In this document: positions 10,064 through 19,187 of the stretch, piece by piece | Layout: every line of letters begins with the position of its first letter | How positions within the stretch are numbered: the first letter of the stretch is position 1 | NCBI GenBank assembly: GCA_014800525.1 | Contig: JAAVFV010000016.1 | Coordinates: 1-64,000, forward strand | Direction: 5' to 3' | Length of the DNA stretch: 64,000 bases | From: Bacteroidales bacterium | GTDB lineage: Bacteria > Bacteroidota > Bacteroidia > Bacteroidales > Muribaculaceae | Made by a program: the position numbers and the translations under genes | The notes under the pieces: model-generated | Databases searched by the model: none | The model's input: the letters and a program-made list of their open reading frames with translations, nothing else | What the model was told of the DNA's origin: nothing

Positions 10064-11608
10064 TCAGATAAGCTTACGCAGAAGGCTGTTGAGGCTCACT
10101 TCCTCATGGAGGATCTTCACCAGATCGTCAGCTTTCACGCGTTCCTGCTCCATTGAGTCGCGATGACGGAGAGTGACGGTGCCATCCTCGAGAGTCTGAT
10201 GATCGACAGTGATACAGTAGGGCGTACCGATAGCATCCTGACGACGATAGCGCTTACCGATCGAATCCTTCTCATCATAATTGCAAGTGAAATCAAAGCG
10301 CAGACGATGCTGGATCTCACGGGCCTTTTCGGGGAGACCATCCTTCTTAACAAGCGGAAGCACCGCGCATTTCACCGGTGCAATCGGAGCCGGGAAATGA
10401 AGCACGACGCGACGGTCGCCATTGCCGAGATCCTGCTCCTCGAAGCAACTGCAGAATACGCTCAGGAACATACGGTCGACACCGATTGATGTCTCGATCA
10501 CATAAGGAACATAGCTCTCATTGAGCTCAGGGTCGAAATATTGTATCTTCTTGCCCGAGAACTTCTCATGCTGGGAGAGGTCGAAGTTGGTGCGGGAATG
10601 GATACCCTCCACCTCCTTGAAACCGAACGGCATCTCGAATTCGATATCAGTGGCTGCATTGGCATAGTGAGCAAGCTTCTCGTGGTCGTGGAAACGATAT
10701 TTCGCATCTCCGAGACCGAGAGCCTTATGCCATTTCAGACGTGTCTGACGCCAGAAATCAAACCATTTCAGCTCCTCGCCGGGGCGCACGAAGAATTGCA
10801 TTTCCATCTGTTCAAACTCACGCATACGGAAGATGAACTGACGGGCTACAATCTCATTACGGAAAGCCTTACCGATCTGGGCGATTCCGAAAGGAAGACG
10901 CATACGCCCTGTCTTCTGCACGTTGAGATAATTCACGAAGATACCCTGAGCCGTTTCCGGACGCAGATAGACATTCATCGCGCCGTCGGCGGTGGAGCCC
11001 ATCTCGGTCTTGAACATGAGGTTGAACTGACGTACGTCGGTCCAGTTACGTGTTCCGGAAATAGGATCCACAATCTCATAATCAAGGATAATCTGCTTGA
11101 GCTCGTTGAGATCGTTGGCGTTCATAGCCTCTGCGAAACGGGTATGAAGCTCTTCGCGCTTCTTGGCATGCTCAAGTACACGGGGATTGGTCTGACGGAA
11201 CATAGCCTCATCGAAGCTATCGCCAAACTTCTTGGCAGCCTTAGCCACTTCCTTATTGATCTTATCGTCAAACTTAGCGATTTCGTCCTCGATCAGCACA
11301 TCAGCACGGTAACGTTTCTTAGAGTCCTTGTTGTCGATCAGCGGATCATTGAACGCATCCACATGACCGGAGGCTTTCCAGATTGTCGGGTGCATGAAGA
11401 TGGCGGAGTCGATACCCACGATATTATCGTGAAGCATTGTCATAGCCTCCCACCAATAGCGTTTGATATTGTTTTTGAGCTCTACGCCATTTTGGCCATA
11501 ATCGTATACAGCTGACAGACCATCATAGATCTCGCTCGACTGAAAAACAAACCCATACTCCTTGGCATGGGCGATTATCGTCTTGAAAACGTCTTCCTGT
11601 TTTGCCAT
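10064..11608 (-). CDS. glyS: Glycyl-tRNA synthetase (eukaryotic/archaeal-type, class II)
   Basis: GFVFQSSEIYDGLSAVYDYGQNGVELKNN ... MYLRPETAQGIFVNYLN-like and IGKAFRNEI motifs; start at MAKQEDVF (11608). Confidence 0.95.
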   Translation of the reverse strand: MAKQEDVFKTIIAHAKEYGFVFQSSEIYDGLSAVYDYGQNGVELKNNIKRYWWEAMTMLHDNIVGIDSAIFMHPTIWKASGHVDAFNDPLIDNKDSKKRYRADVLIEDEIAKFDDKINKEVAKAAKKFGDSFDEAMFRQTNPRVLEHAKKREELHTRFAEAMNANDLNELKQIILDYEIVDPISGTRNWTDVRQFNLMFKTEMGSTADGAMNVYLRPETAQGIFVNYLNVQKTGRMRLPFGIAQIGKAFRNEIVARQFIFRMREFEQMEMQFFVRPGEELKWFDFWRQTRLKWHKALGLGDAKYRFHDHEKLAHYANAATDIEFEMPFGFKEVEGIHSRTNFDLSQHEKFSGKKIQYFDPELNESYVPYVIETSIGVDRMFLSVFCSCFEEQDLGNGDRRVVLHFPAPIAPVKCAVLPLVKKDGLPEKAREIQHRLRFDFTCNYDEKDSIGKRYRRQDAIGTPYCITVDHQTLEDGTVTLRHRDSMEQERVKADDLVKILHEEVSLNSLLRKLI

Positions 11609-11690
11609 TGCAAATGTTTTATATGAGCCGAAGCGGGTCAACCGGTCCTTGAATTTTTCGCCGGCGGCTTCGCACCCTGATTTATATTCC

Positions 11691-11888
11691 TTAGAAGTTG
11701 TTTAAACTTATTTTTTATTCACATTTGGGAGAGATTTTTGAGCTGATTGCGTCACTCGAAGAGGTAGCAACCTCTCGGTTGGTACCGATGAGAGGGGCGG
11801 AAGCAGTCAAAAAGATCCGCAAAGGGGAATAAAAGAATGAAGAATATACATAATCCTAACATTCGTAAATTAGTTTAAACAACTTCTT
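11691..11888. mobile_element. MITE-like ~200 bp element with 16-bp perfect terminal inverted repeats
   Basis: agaagttgtttaaact (11693-11708) and agtttaaacaacttct (11872-11887) are exact inverted repeats; the interior carries a strong secondary-structure core. Confidence 0.5.
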
Positions 11889-11913
11889 ATTCTGCAAAAT
11901 TACTCAAAAAACT

Positions 11914-12411
11914 TCAGACACACAATTCCACGGTCTTCTCCAGAATTCCCTCAGAGCGAAGAATGGTCTCTACAAATTCGCGGAAGGCTCCATATCCGCC
12001 TCTTTTTGCCCCGGGATAGCGCACCTGACTGCGGACATAATCGGGAGCATTGGCCGGAGATCCGCTGATACCCACTTTCCGGAGGAGGCAGAGATCATTG
12101 ATATCATCGCCGATGAAGGCCACATCAGCCAGAGTGATTCCCATCTTATCACAAAGCTCATTGGCCAGCGCCAGCTTATCCTTAACCCCGAGATAGCATA
12201 GATCAATCTTCAGCTTCTCCGCTCTCCGGGCCACAATCTGAGAATTCTCCCCCGTAAAGATAGCCACGGGAATATTCAGTTTTCGCAGGAATATGACGCC
12301 CCACCCGTCGGTGACGCAGAAGCGCTTGGCAATGTCTCCATCGGCGGTATAGATCATGCCGCCGTCGGTCCATACACCATCAATATCGGTGATAACAAGT
12401 TTAGGTAACAT
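11914..12411 (-). CDS. KdsC/nonulosonate-9-phosphate phosphatase-like HAD hydrolase
   Basis: VITDIDGVWTDGG, GWGVIFLRKLNIPVAIFTGE, AFIGDDINDL HAD C0-type motifs. Confidence 0.88.
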   Translation of the reverse strand: MLPKLVITDIDGVWTDGGMIYTADGDIAKRFCVTDGWGVIFLRKLNIPVAIFTGENSQIVARRAEKLKIDLCYLGVKDKLALANELCDKMGITLADVAFIGDDINDLCLLRKVGISGSPANAPDYVRSQVRYPGAKRGGYGAFREFVETILRSEGILEKTVELCV

Positions 12412-12447
12412 AAGTAGCTACTAAAAATTAATCGATATATGTATATT

Positions 12448-13488
12448 TTATTCCAGAGCTGTTGCGTATACAATTTCATCTGCGCCAATATCATCACGGA
12501 GCCGACGGCCGATCACCTTATCCTTCTCCGACCACTTAAATCCGTCGCCGGGACTAAGCAGATGGAGATCCTCCTCTGTGATGACATGGCCTTTCTTCAG
12601 GGGATAGCGAGTGGCGATCGAGCGTTCGAGCTTTGCTTTTGCCGCTGCCACTGCGGGTTCGATGGTCAGGTCTTCCTCACCGAGCCACATTTCAGCGATA
12701 CGGATATCGCGTACCATACGGTTTACACCATCCGGGCCGAGCGAACCTTTCTGGTCGGTACCCTTCATGCGACGGTCGATCGTGATGTGTTTCTCGATTA
12801 TTTCCGCGCCCATACCGACAGCCACAGCCGGAGCCGCAATACCGATCGTGTGATCAGAAAATCCGATCTTATACTTTCCGTAATGCTTCAGCAGATAGGG
12901 GATGGTGCGCAGGTTAAGATGCGGAGGGAGGGTTGGATATTCGCTCACACAATGCAGGATGGAGATATCTGAATGAAAACGCTCGATCACCTCCAGGGCC
13001 CGGTCGAGTTCCTCCTTCCCGGCCATGCCGGTGGAGAGGATAATCGGAATCTTAGTCTCGGCCAATGCCTCGAGCAGAGGGAGATTGGTCAGATCCCGGC
13101 TCGCCACTTTCAGTCGGTCGGGTGTAAAGAGCTTCAGCAGCGACAGACAACCGGTGGAGCAAAGAGTCTCCACGAAATCGAGTCCTTGAGCCTTAGCGTG
13201 CTTAAAGACTTCGAAATGCTCCTCATCGCTGAGTTCGAGGAAAGCACGATGCTCGCCGTAAGTGCGACCGAAAGAATGGGGAGAATCGTATGGACGGTTC
13301 ATCTGCGAGGCAGCCAGTTCTTCTGAGAGATCGCGTTTTGTCAGCTTCACGGCATCCATCGGGCGCAATTGCATACCGGATGCCTCATCCACAACGGGAC
13401 GGGCCACGAGATCGACAATCAGTTTTGCGATATCCACCGATCCATTATGGTTCTGACCTATTTCACCTATGATATATGTTGGCTTCAT
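12448..13488 (-). CDS. NeuB-family synthase (N-acylneuraminate/KDN-9-phosphate synthase-like) with SAF domain
   Basis: IIGEIGQNHNGSVDIAK, ILHCVSEYPTLPP, IGFSDHTIG, GAEIIEKHITIDR, C-terminal SAF-like LKKGHVITEEDL. Confidence 0.92.
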   Translation of the reverse strand: MKPTYIIGEIGQNHNGSVDIAKLIVDLVARPVVDEASGMQLRPMDAVKLTKRDLSEELAASQMNRPYDSPHSFGRTYGEHRAFLELSDEEHFEVFKHAKAQGLDFVETLCSTGCLSLLKLFTPDRLKVASRDLTNLPLLEALAETKIPIILSTGMAGKEELDRALEVIERFHSDISILHCVSEYPTLPPHLNLRTIPYLLKHYGKYKIGFSDHTIGIAAPAVAVGMGAEIIEKHITIDRRMKGTDQKGSLGPDGVNRMVRDIRIAEMWLGEEDLTIEPAVAAAKAKLERSIATRYPLKKGHVITEEDLHLLSPGDGFKWSEKDKVIGRRLRDDIGADEIVYATALE

Positions 13489-15104
13489 TTTTCGTTCTGT
13501 GCAATATTTTGTTTCATAATGCTTCCGTAGCGCGGATCGGAATCGACTAATTCTATCAGACTGCGGGTAGATGGCTCTTCCTCCTTCCGATGACGCTCGT
13601 AAAGCTCATGGAGGAGTTCGAAATCGGATGGCGTATCGAGAGTGAGCCTGATATCAGTGCGGTCTTTCAGATGGTCGGGGAGAGGAATGAGCGAGATACG
13701 ATAGTCGTCAGGACGGGTGTAGAGTCCGATTGTGACATGCTCATGGTCCATCTTGTCGTGTGATTTCTCATTCAGTCGACGTAAAGCAGCTGTTCTTGCA
13801 AGTTCGGCGAAAAGACCGAGGTGTGACTTGATTGTAGGGCGACCATCCGGAAATCCGAATCCCACATAATCCGCACCTGTACGGCTCTGCACATCGAAGA
13901 GTGTATTGAAAGAATCCGTATCCAGGAAAGGATTATCTGAGCATACCCTTATGATGCGGCCAAGACCGAATCGGTCGGCAGCACCGATAAAGCGCGACAG
14001 TACATCCTGTTCGCTCCCTCGGAAACATTCGATACCATGACGCTTCGCCACCTCGACGAGCACATCATCGGCCGGTCGGTCGGTAGTGGCGAGCACTATC
14101 ACCGCATACGGACAAGAACGTTTGGCTTTCTCGATGATGATATCCAGAATTGTGGAGCCATCGGGCGCGAAGGGCTTGAGAATCTTTGCCGGAAGGCGAG
14201 TGGAGCCGGTGCGTGCCTGAATCACGATACCATCCCGGCCCTCGTCAGGAATATGATACCTCTCGAAAGCATCTATATAGCTTCCGGGAGTGATATTGAC
14301 AATTCGCTGGTTATGGCGACGGGCATAATCCTCAAGAATATGGTAAGCCTTGAAGGCCACGTGCATATGATAGAGGATTATATGCAGACGAGCCTCAGAA
14401 AGATCCTCGCGTTTCACGGTATCGGCCTTGCTCGAGCCGGCATCATAGAAATGTTTCTGGTGCATCAGCACTTCATTGTCTTCCGTAACGCGGATTTCTG
14501 GAAGCCACGAATGATCGGCTCCGGCCAGATATATTGTGCGGAATGGCATCCGCAGGGCTGTGGCTATGGCGGGAATCAGCACATTATGCGGGCGTGGCAT
14601 ACCGATTCCTTTGGAATAGACCATATCCGTAAACCAGCGGAATCCCTCGATGGGAGTGGTGTTGTACCATACCACCCGTATATTGGGATTTCCGGCGATA
14701 AGCTTCTGCCAGTTGGCCTTTCCTTTGGCCTTCACGGGCATGAACAGACGCATTGGCCATGACGTCTTAGCACCGAGAGCACCAAACAGCGACTCGCACT
14801 TATCGGGCACAATCCAGAAGAGGGGATCGGCGATGATATACATTTCGGGCCGGAGGTCGGTAAACATCGGAGAGACTGCACAAAAGTTGACGGCCATCAG
14901 CGCCTTATCTTTCAGAAAAGAGCGATGTTCAGCCACAGTACGGTTTAATGACGGCCCGTTGGCTATTATCACCAGGTCGCGTTTCTCATCCTCTTTTAGG
15001 TCGGCAGGTGAAGGCCGACGGCTCCAAAGGAGAATTTTCGCAAGAGATTCAGCGGTGGCGCCAAGGTTATGAATAGTACCTTGTATTCTATCGATTAAGG
15101 GCAT
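13485..15104 (-). CDS. Fusion: MAF/DUF115- or GT42-like N-terminal domain + CMP-sugar synthetase (SpsF/CTP_transf_3-like) C-terminal domain
   Basis: N-term: LVIIANGPSLNRTVAEHRSFLKDKALMAVNFCAVSPMFTDLRPEMYIIADPLFW; C-term: GIVIQARTGSTRLPAKILKPF...RVCSDNPFLD...KMDHEHVT. Start set to MPLIDR (15104). Overlaps the NeuB-like gene by 4 nt. Confidence 0.8.
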   Translation of the reverse strand: MPLIDRIQGTIHNLGATAESLAKILLWSRRPSPADLKEDEKRDLVIIANGPSLNRTVAEHRSFLKDKALMAVNFCAVSPMFTDLRPEMYIIADPLFWIVPDKCESLFGALGAKTSWPMRLFMPVKAKGKANWQKLIAGNPNIRVVWYNTTPIEGFRWFTDMVYSKGIGMPRPHNVLIPAIATALRMPFRTIYLAGADHSWLPEIRVTEDNEVLMHQKHFYDAGSSKADTVKREDLSEARLHIILYHMHVAFKAYHILEDYARRHNQRIVNITPGSYIDAFERYHIPDEGRDGIVIQARTGSTRLPAKILKPFAPDGSTILDIIIEKAKRSCPYAVIVLATTDRPADDVLVEVAKRHGIECFRGSEQDVLSRFIGAADRFGLGRIIRVCSDNPFLDTDSFNTLFDVQSRTGADYVGFGFPDGRPTIKSHLGLFAELARTAALRRLNEKSHDKMDHEHVTIGLYTRPDDYRISLIPLPDHLKDRTDIRLTLDTPSDFELLHELYERHRKEEEPSTRSLIELVDSDPRYGSIMKQNIAQNEK

Positions 15105-15391
15105 TTCTAATTTTATATTCCGTCGGTTGCATCGGAGAATCAACTTCCCGGCTCATTGAGCAGCCGAACGATATGAACATTATGCAAATATAACTCAAAT
15201 TCGCCAATATCTCAACTCTACAGGAGCTAATTCATAAAATGTAGGACTATTGGCTCATCAAAATAATCTGAAAATTTTTTGGAAGGGGGAATAAACCATC
15301 GAAGATGCGGAATGTCCTAAAATTGTGTTTCGTAACATCATCTTATCTTAGAATTATCTTAGAACCCTCACTCAACTTCTCAACTCAGATT

Positions 15392-17863
15392 ATGAATAAA
15401 CGATACTTATTGAGCAGCCTGTTTCTCGCATCCCCGCTTCTTCTTTTCGCAAAGGGCAATGTCACGGGCACGGTGGTGAATAAGGCCACCGGCGAACCGA
15501 TGGACTTTGTCACCATCCAGATTGTGGATGCCAAAGGGCAGCCATTGCAAGTGGTGGCTTCCACTGATGAAGCCGGTAAATTCACCCTTCCAAATATTGC
15601 CGATGGCTCTTATGTGGTAAAAATCACCAATATAGGATCTATTGACCAGGAGCGTCCTATCAAGGTAAACGGCGGTTCGGTCGATCTCGGATTGATCCGT
15701 CTTGTGGATGATTCGAAGGTGCTGCAGGAGGTTGTGGTAGAGGGTATCCGCAGTCAGATGCGTTTCGAACTCGATAAGAAAGTTTTCTCCGTGGATTCCA
15801 ACATCGCGTCAGCAGGTCAGTCAGCTTCCGAACTTCTTGAGTCGGTTCCATCTGTGGAGGTGGATCAGGATGGAGAGGTGTCACTGCGTGGCGATACATC
15901 GGTGACTATCTGGATCAACGGTAAGGAATCAGGCTTATCGGCAGATAACCGTGCTCAGATTCTCGAACAGATTCCTGCCGAGAGTATCGACCGCATTGAG
16001 GTGATCACCAATCCTTCGGCAAAATATAGTCCGGAGGGCACATCTGGCATCATCAACATCATTCTGAAGAAAGACCATCGCGGAGGCTATTACGGCAGTG
16101 CCGAACTCTCAGCCAATACCCGTGGTGGAGGCAATGCCTCGGTAAATATCAATTATAATAATTCGAAATGGGACACCTACGCTTCCGTAGGCTTCCGTAT
16201 GCGTCATAATAACGGCGGAAGCGAGATGCGCCGTGATTTCACCAACGGCACCCATACCTACTCCGATGGAGAATCGCGCAACCACGGCAATAACCTTTTC
16301 GTACGCGCCGGAGCCACTTATCATCTCACCGATAAGGACGACTTCTATGCCAATGCGTTCGGAATGTTCGGCCGACGCTGGGGGCACACCAATACGGTAT
16401 TCTCAAGCACTGTTCCGGGAATGTGGAACACCGACCTTGAAAGCCAGCATACCCACAGCACATCCCAGGGCGCACATGTGGAATGGGGATATTCGCATAA
16501 ATGGAGCGACAATCATACGCTTGATGCCATGGTGGGGTATAACTATTGGGGTGGACCGACTTCTGATACATATGCAGAAATCCAGACTTATGCCGATGGC
16601 ACTAAAGCCGAGGAATATCGCGATCAGGAGATGCCTATCCATTCAAATTCATGGGAGGCCAAGCTTGACTATGTGAACCAGCTCACTTCATGGTTGAAAC
16701 TCGAGGCCGGATATCAGGGAAATTATTCACATGAGAATACCCCTAACACCACATTCTCAGGAATCACACCCACCAGCCTTACTCTTGATGAAGCACTTTT
16801 CAATCGATTCATCTACACCAACAATATCTCGGCTCTTTATGTCACCCTTGGCGGAAAGGTGAAAGACTTCAGCTTCTCAGCCGGAGTGCGTTCGGAGTCA
16901 TGGCAGGTGAGGTCAAAGTCGCTCGACTTCTGGACAAAGCGTGAGGATGGCCGCGAATTCAAGAGCAATAATTTCGCTCTCTTCCCTTCGGTGTTCCTTT
17001 CCTATTCGCTTCCGCATGATAACGAAGTGCAGTTGAATTATACCCGTCGTATACGTCGCCCCTGGGGCGCGCAGCTCAACTCATTCCTCAATACCTCCGA
17101 TCCGACCAATTATTCATACGGAAATGAGGAACTCGAGCCGCAGTATTCCAATTCGTTTGAGCTGAATTATCTGAAGTCGTTCACATGGCATATGATCTCG
17201 GTTTCGGCTTATATCCGAAGCAACGATAACTGCATGTCGCGTATCAGCTACCGAAACCCTTACGATGGAATTATCTATTCTACCACTGTCAATGTGGCTA
17301 ACCGCGTGAATTCCGGTGTGGAGATCGTTTCAAAGAACTCTCTGATTCATAATGTGCTCGATCTCACCACGACATTGAATCTCTATAACGATCATATCAG
17401 CGCGTGGAATTATACCGGAACCGCCTATAATCCGAATCCTCAGCAGTATCCCGACCTGAAGACCTTCTCATTGTCGGGAGAGAAGCAGAATTCATTTGCA
17501 TGGGATATCCGTGCGATGGCTAATGCGAAATTGCCATGGGGACTATCGTTACAGGCCACAGGTCGCTACTCATCCTCTCATCGTGAGGCTCAGGGCACTC
17601 ATCAGGGTGGCTGGAGCGTGGACGCCGGTCTGAGAAAGGTGTTGGGTAATTGGTCGTTCTCGCTCAACTGCCGAGATATCTTCGACTCCCGAAAGATGAA
17701 AAATACGGTCTTTACCGATGAATACTTCCAGAGTTCGAAGCGTTGGAGAGGAGGACGTACACTGAGTCTGACTGTGAAATATAGTTTCGGTAATATGAAG
17801 TCGAAGCCAAACCGCAATACTGAGGCTCCCACTGAGATTGAATACGACGGAGGCGAGGGCTAA
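15392..17863 (+). CDS. Outer membrane beta-barrel (TonB-dependent receptor-like, OMP_b-brl_3) with carboxypeptidase-regulatory-like domain
   Basis: GNVTGTVVNKATGEPMDFVTIQI; plug-like LLESVPSVEVDQDGEVSLRGDTSVTIWINGK; RIEVITNPSAKYSPEGTSGIINIILKK. Start at MNKRYLLSS (15392). Confidence 0.92.
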   Translation: MNKRYLLSSLFLASPLLLFAKGNVTGTVVNKATGEPMDFVTIQIVDAKGQPLQVVASTDEAGKFTLPNIADGSYVVKITNIGSIDQERPIKVNGGSVDLGLIRLVDDSKVLQEVVVEGIRSQMRFELDKKVFSVDSNIASAGQSASELLESVPSVEVDQDGEVSLRGDTSVTIWINGKESGLSADNRAQILEQIPAESIDRIEVITNPSAKYSPEGTSGIINIILKKDHRGGYYGSAELSANTRGGGNASVNINYNNSKWDTYASVGFRMRHNNGGSEMRRDFTNGTHTYSDGESRNHGNNLFVRAGATYHLTDKDDFYANAFGMFGRRWGHTNTVFSSTVPGMWNTDLESQHTHSTSQGAHVEWGYSHKWSDNHTLDAMVGYNYWGGPTSDTYAEIQTYADGTKAEEYRDQEMPIHSNSWEAKLDYVNQLTSWLKLEAGYQGNYSHENTPNTTFSGITPTSLTLDEALFNRFIYTNNISALYVTLGGKVKDFSFSAGVRSESWQVRSKSLDFWTKREDGREFKSNNFALFPSVFLSYSLPHDNEVQLNYTRRIRRPWGAQLNSFLNTSDPTNYSYGNEELEPQYSNSFELNYLKSFTWHMISVSAYIRSNDNCMSRISYRNPYDGIIYSTTVNVANRVNSGVEIVSKNSLIHNVLDLTTTLNLYNDHISAWNYTGTAYNPNPQQYPDLKTFSLSGEKQNSFAWDIRAMANAKLPWGLSLQATGRYSSSHREAQGTHQGGWSVDAGLRKVLGNWSFSLNCRDIFDSRKMKNTVFTDEYFQSSKRWRGGRTLSLTVKYSFGNMKSKPNRNTEAPTEIEYDGGEG

Positions 17864-17997
17864 TCCCTGGTTATATTAAATAAAAACAATGGCACTGAGT
17901 ATCAACTCGGTGTCATTGCTTTTTAAAACTAAGTATTCCACATCTGTGATCATCTGTGTCAAAATCTAATAGAGAAAGACAAGTCGGACATGAGTTC

Positions 17998-18106
17998 TCA
18001 CAGATTAACGCAGATGAATGTCACAGATTACCACAGATAATCGGGAGGGGGAGAATCGAATAAAAATCTGTGACCATCTGTGAAATTCATCTGTGATCAT
18101 CTGTGA
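17998..18106. repeat. 41-nt imperfect inverted repeat composed of (T)CACAGAT units
   Basis: tcacagattaacgcagatgaatgtcacagattaccacagat (17998-18038) vs reverse complement of 18066-18106 (tcacagatgatcacagatgaatttcacagatggtcacagat). Confidence 0.75.
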
Positions 18107-18148
18107 TTATAATCAGTAGGGAAGTCGATTCTCTTATAGGAGAATGGC

Positions 18149-18694
18149 TTAGAGATTGAAGTAGTATGTGCCGGTGGAGAGGGGAGTGTAGAAATTATAG
18201 TTCACTCCGCGGAGGTTATAGAATGTATTGAAGGCTGCCATATCAATGCCTTTATCCCACATAAGGGTGTAGGGGTTCCAGGCGTTGAGCACGGTGACGT
18301 TATACTGTCCGCCACCCCATTGATAGGCCACAAGCATAGGGATAATCTTATAGCTTCCCTGAGAATCATAACCGCAGGCAATCACTTTCTGATAACCCTG
18401 ATTAGGATTGACAATCACGGGATTCACCGTGGCCGAAGGCATCGGATTCCAGTTCCAGCTCGAAGGCCAGCCGTTGTTGAAGCCGCCCCAACCCGGAGCA
18501 GCAGGATTCGGGCCGGGATTCCAGCCTATACCATTCGGCCCCAGAGGCGCATTACCCCCTGATCCGGGAGCCGGCAGACTCGATCCTCCTCCACCGCCGG
18601 GGGCACCCGGAGGCTGAGCTGATATTGTGAAAGGGATAAGAGCCATGGCGGCTCCGATGATTCCGAGCTTGAGTAAATTCATAGTGTTTTTCAT
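18149..18694 (-). CDS. Secreted Pro/Gly/Asn-rich hypothetical protein
   Basis: Signal peptide MKNTMNLLKLGIIGAAMALIPFTISAQ then PPGAPGGGGGSSLPAPGSGG low-complexity segment. Confidence 0.6.
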   Translation of the reverse strand: MKNTMNLLKLGIIGAAMALIPFTISAQPPGAPGGGGGSSLPAPGSGGNAPLGPNGIGWNPGPNPAAPGWGGFNNGWPSSWNWNPMPSATVNPVIVNPNQGYQKVIACGYDSQGSYKIIPMLVAYQWGGGQYNVTVLNAWNPYTLMWDKGIDMAAFNTFYNLRGVNYNFYTPLSTGTYYFNL

Positions 18695-18917
18695 ATGTAA
18701 TGTTATTTATAATTGACAATTAAGCCTCTGTCGGATGCTCTGGTGCATCCAGTCTCAATTATAAACATATAACAAACAACTTGGAATCTTTATCGACGTT
18801 CGATAATCCATGATTCAATCCGGCGCGAACCGGAAGAAAAATTAACTGATAAGGTAACGGATGTCCCAAAGAACTGTGAGCCCAAAGTGTCAACCTGTAT
18901 CCGTCTCCGGCAATAAT

Positions 18918-18963
18918 CACAGATTGGCACAGATTTTTATCACAGATTGGCACAGATTTTTAT
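18918..18963. repeat. Two perfect tandem copies of a 23-bp unit cacagattggcacagatttttat
   Basis: 18918-18940 and 18941-18963 are identical. Confidence 0.85.
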
Positions 18964-19187
18964 TGTAGAGGAGCGCGGATAAATTGAGATGGGATAAGGA
19001 AGAAAAATCTGTGGGAATAGGTGAAGATCATCTGCGCTCCTCTGCGACTCTACTTCCATCATGAATACGTGACTGTGATTACTCGCGGATGAGCACGGAT
19101 TATTATAAAAGGTAAGACCAACTTCTTGAAATAGGGAAGTTGGCCTTACTGATTTATGTATGTTACGGAGAGTAAGTTCGAAGGGGA

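Noticed and set aside
10541-11515. Long plus-strand ORF (324 aa) opposite glyS
   Set aside because: Antisense shadow of the well-supported glyS gene; no recognisable motifs. Similar shadows opposite eno (42716-43921), rpsA, rny, S9 peptidase and the 13-15 kb operon were also rejected.
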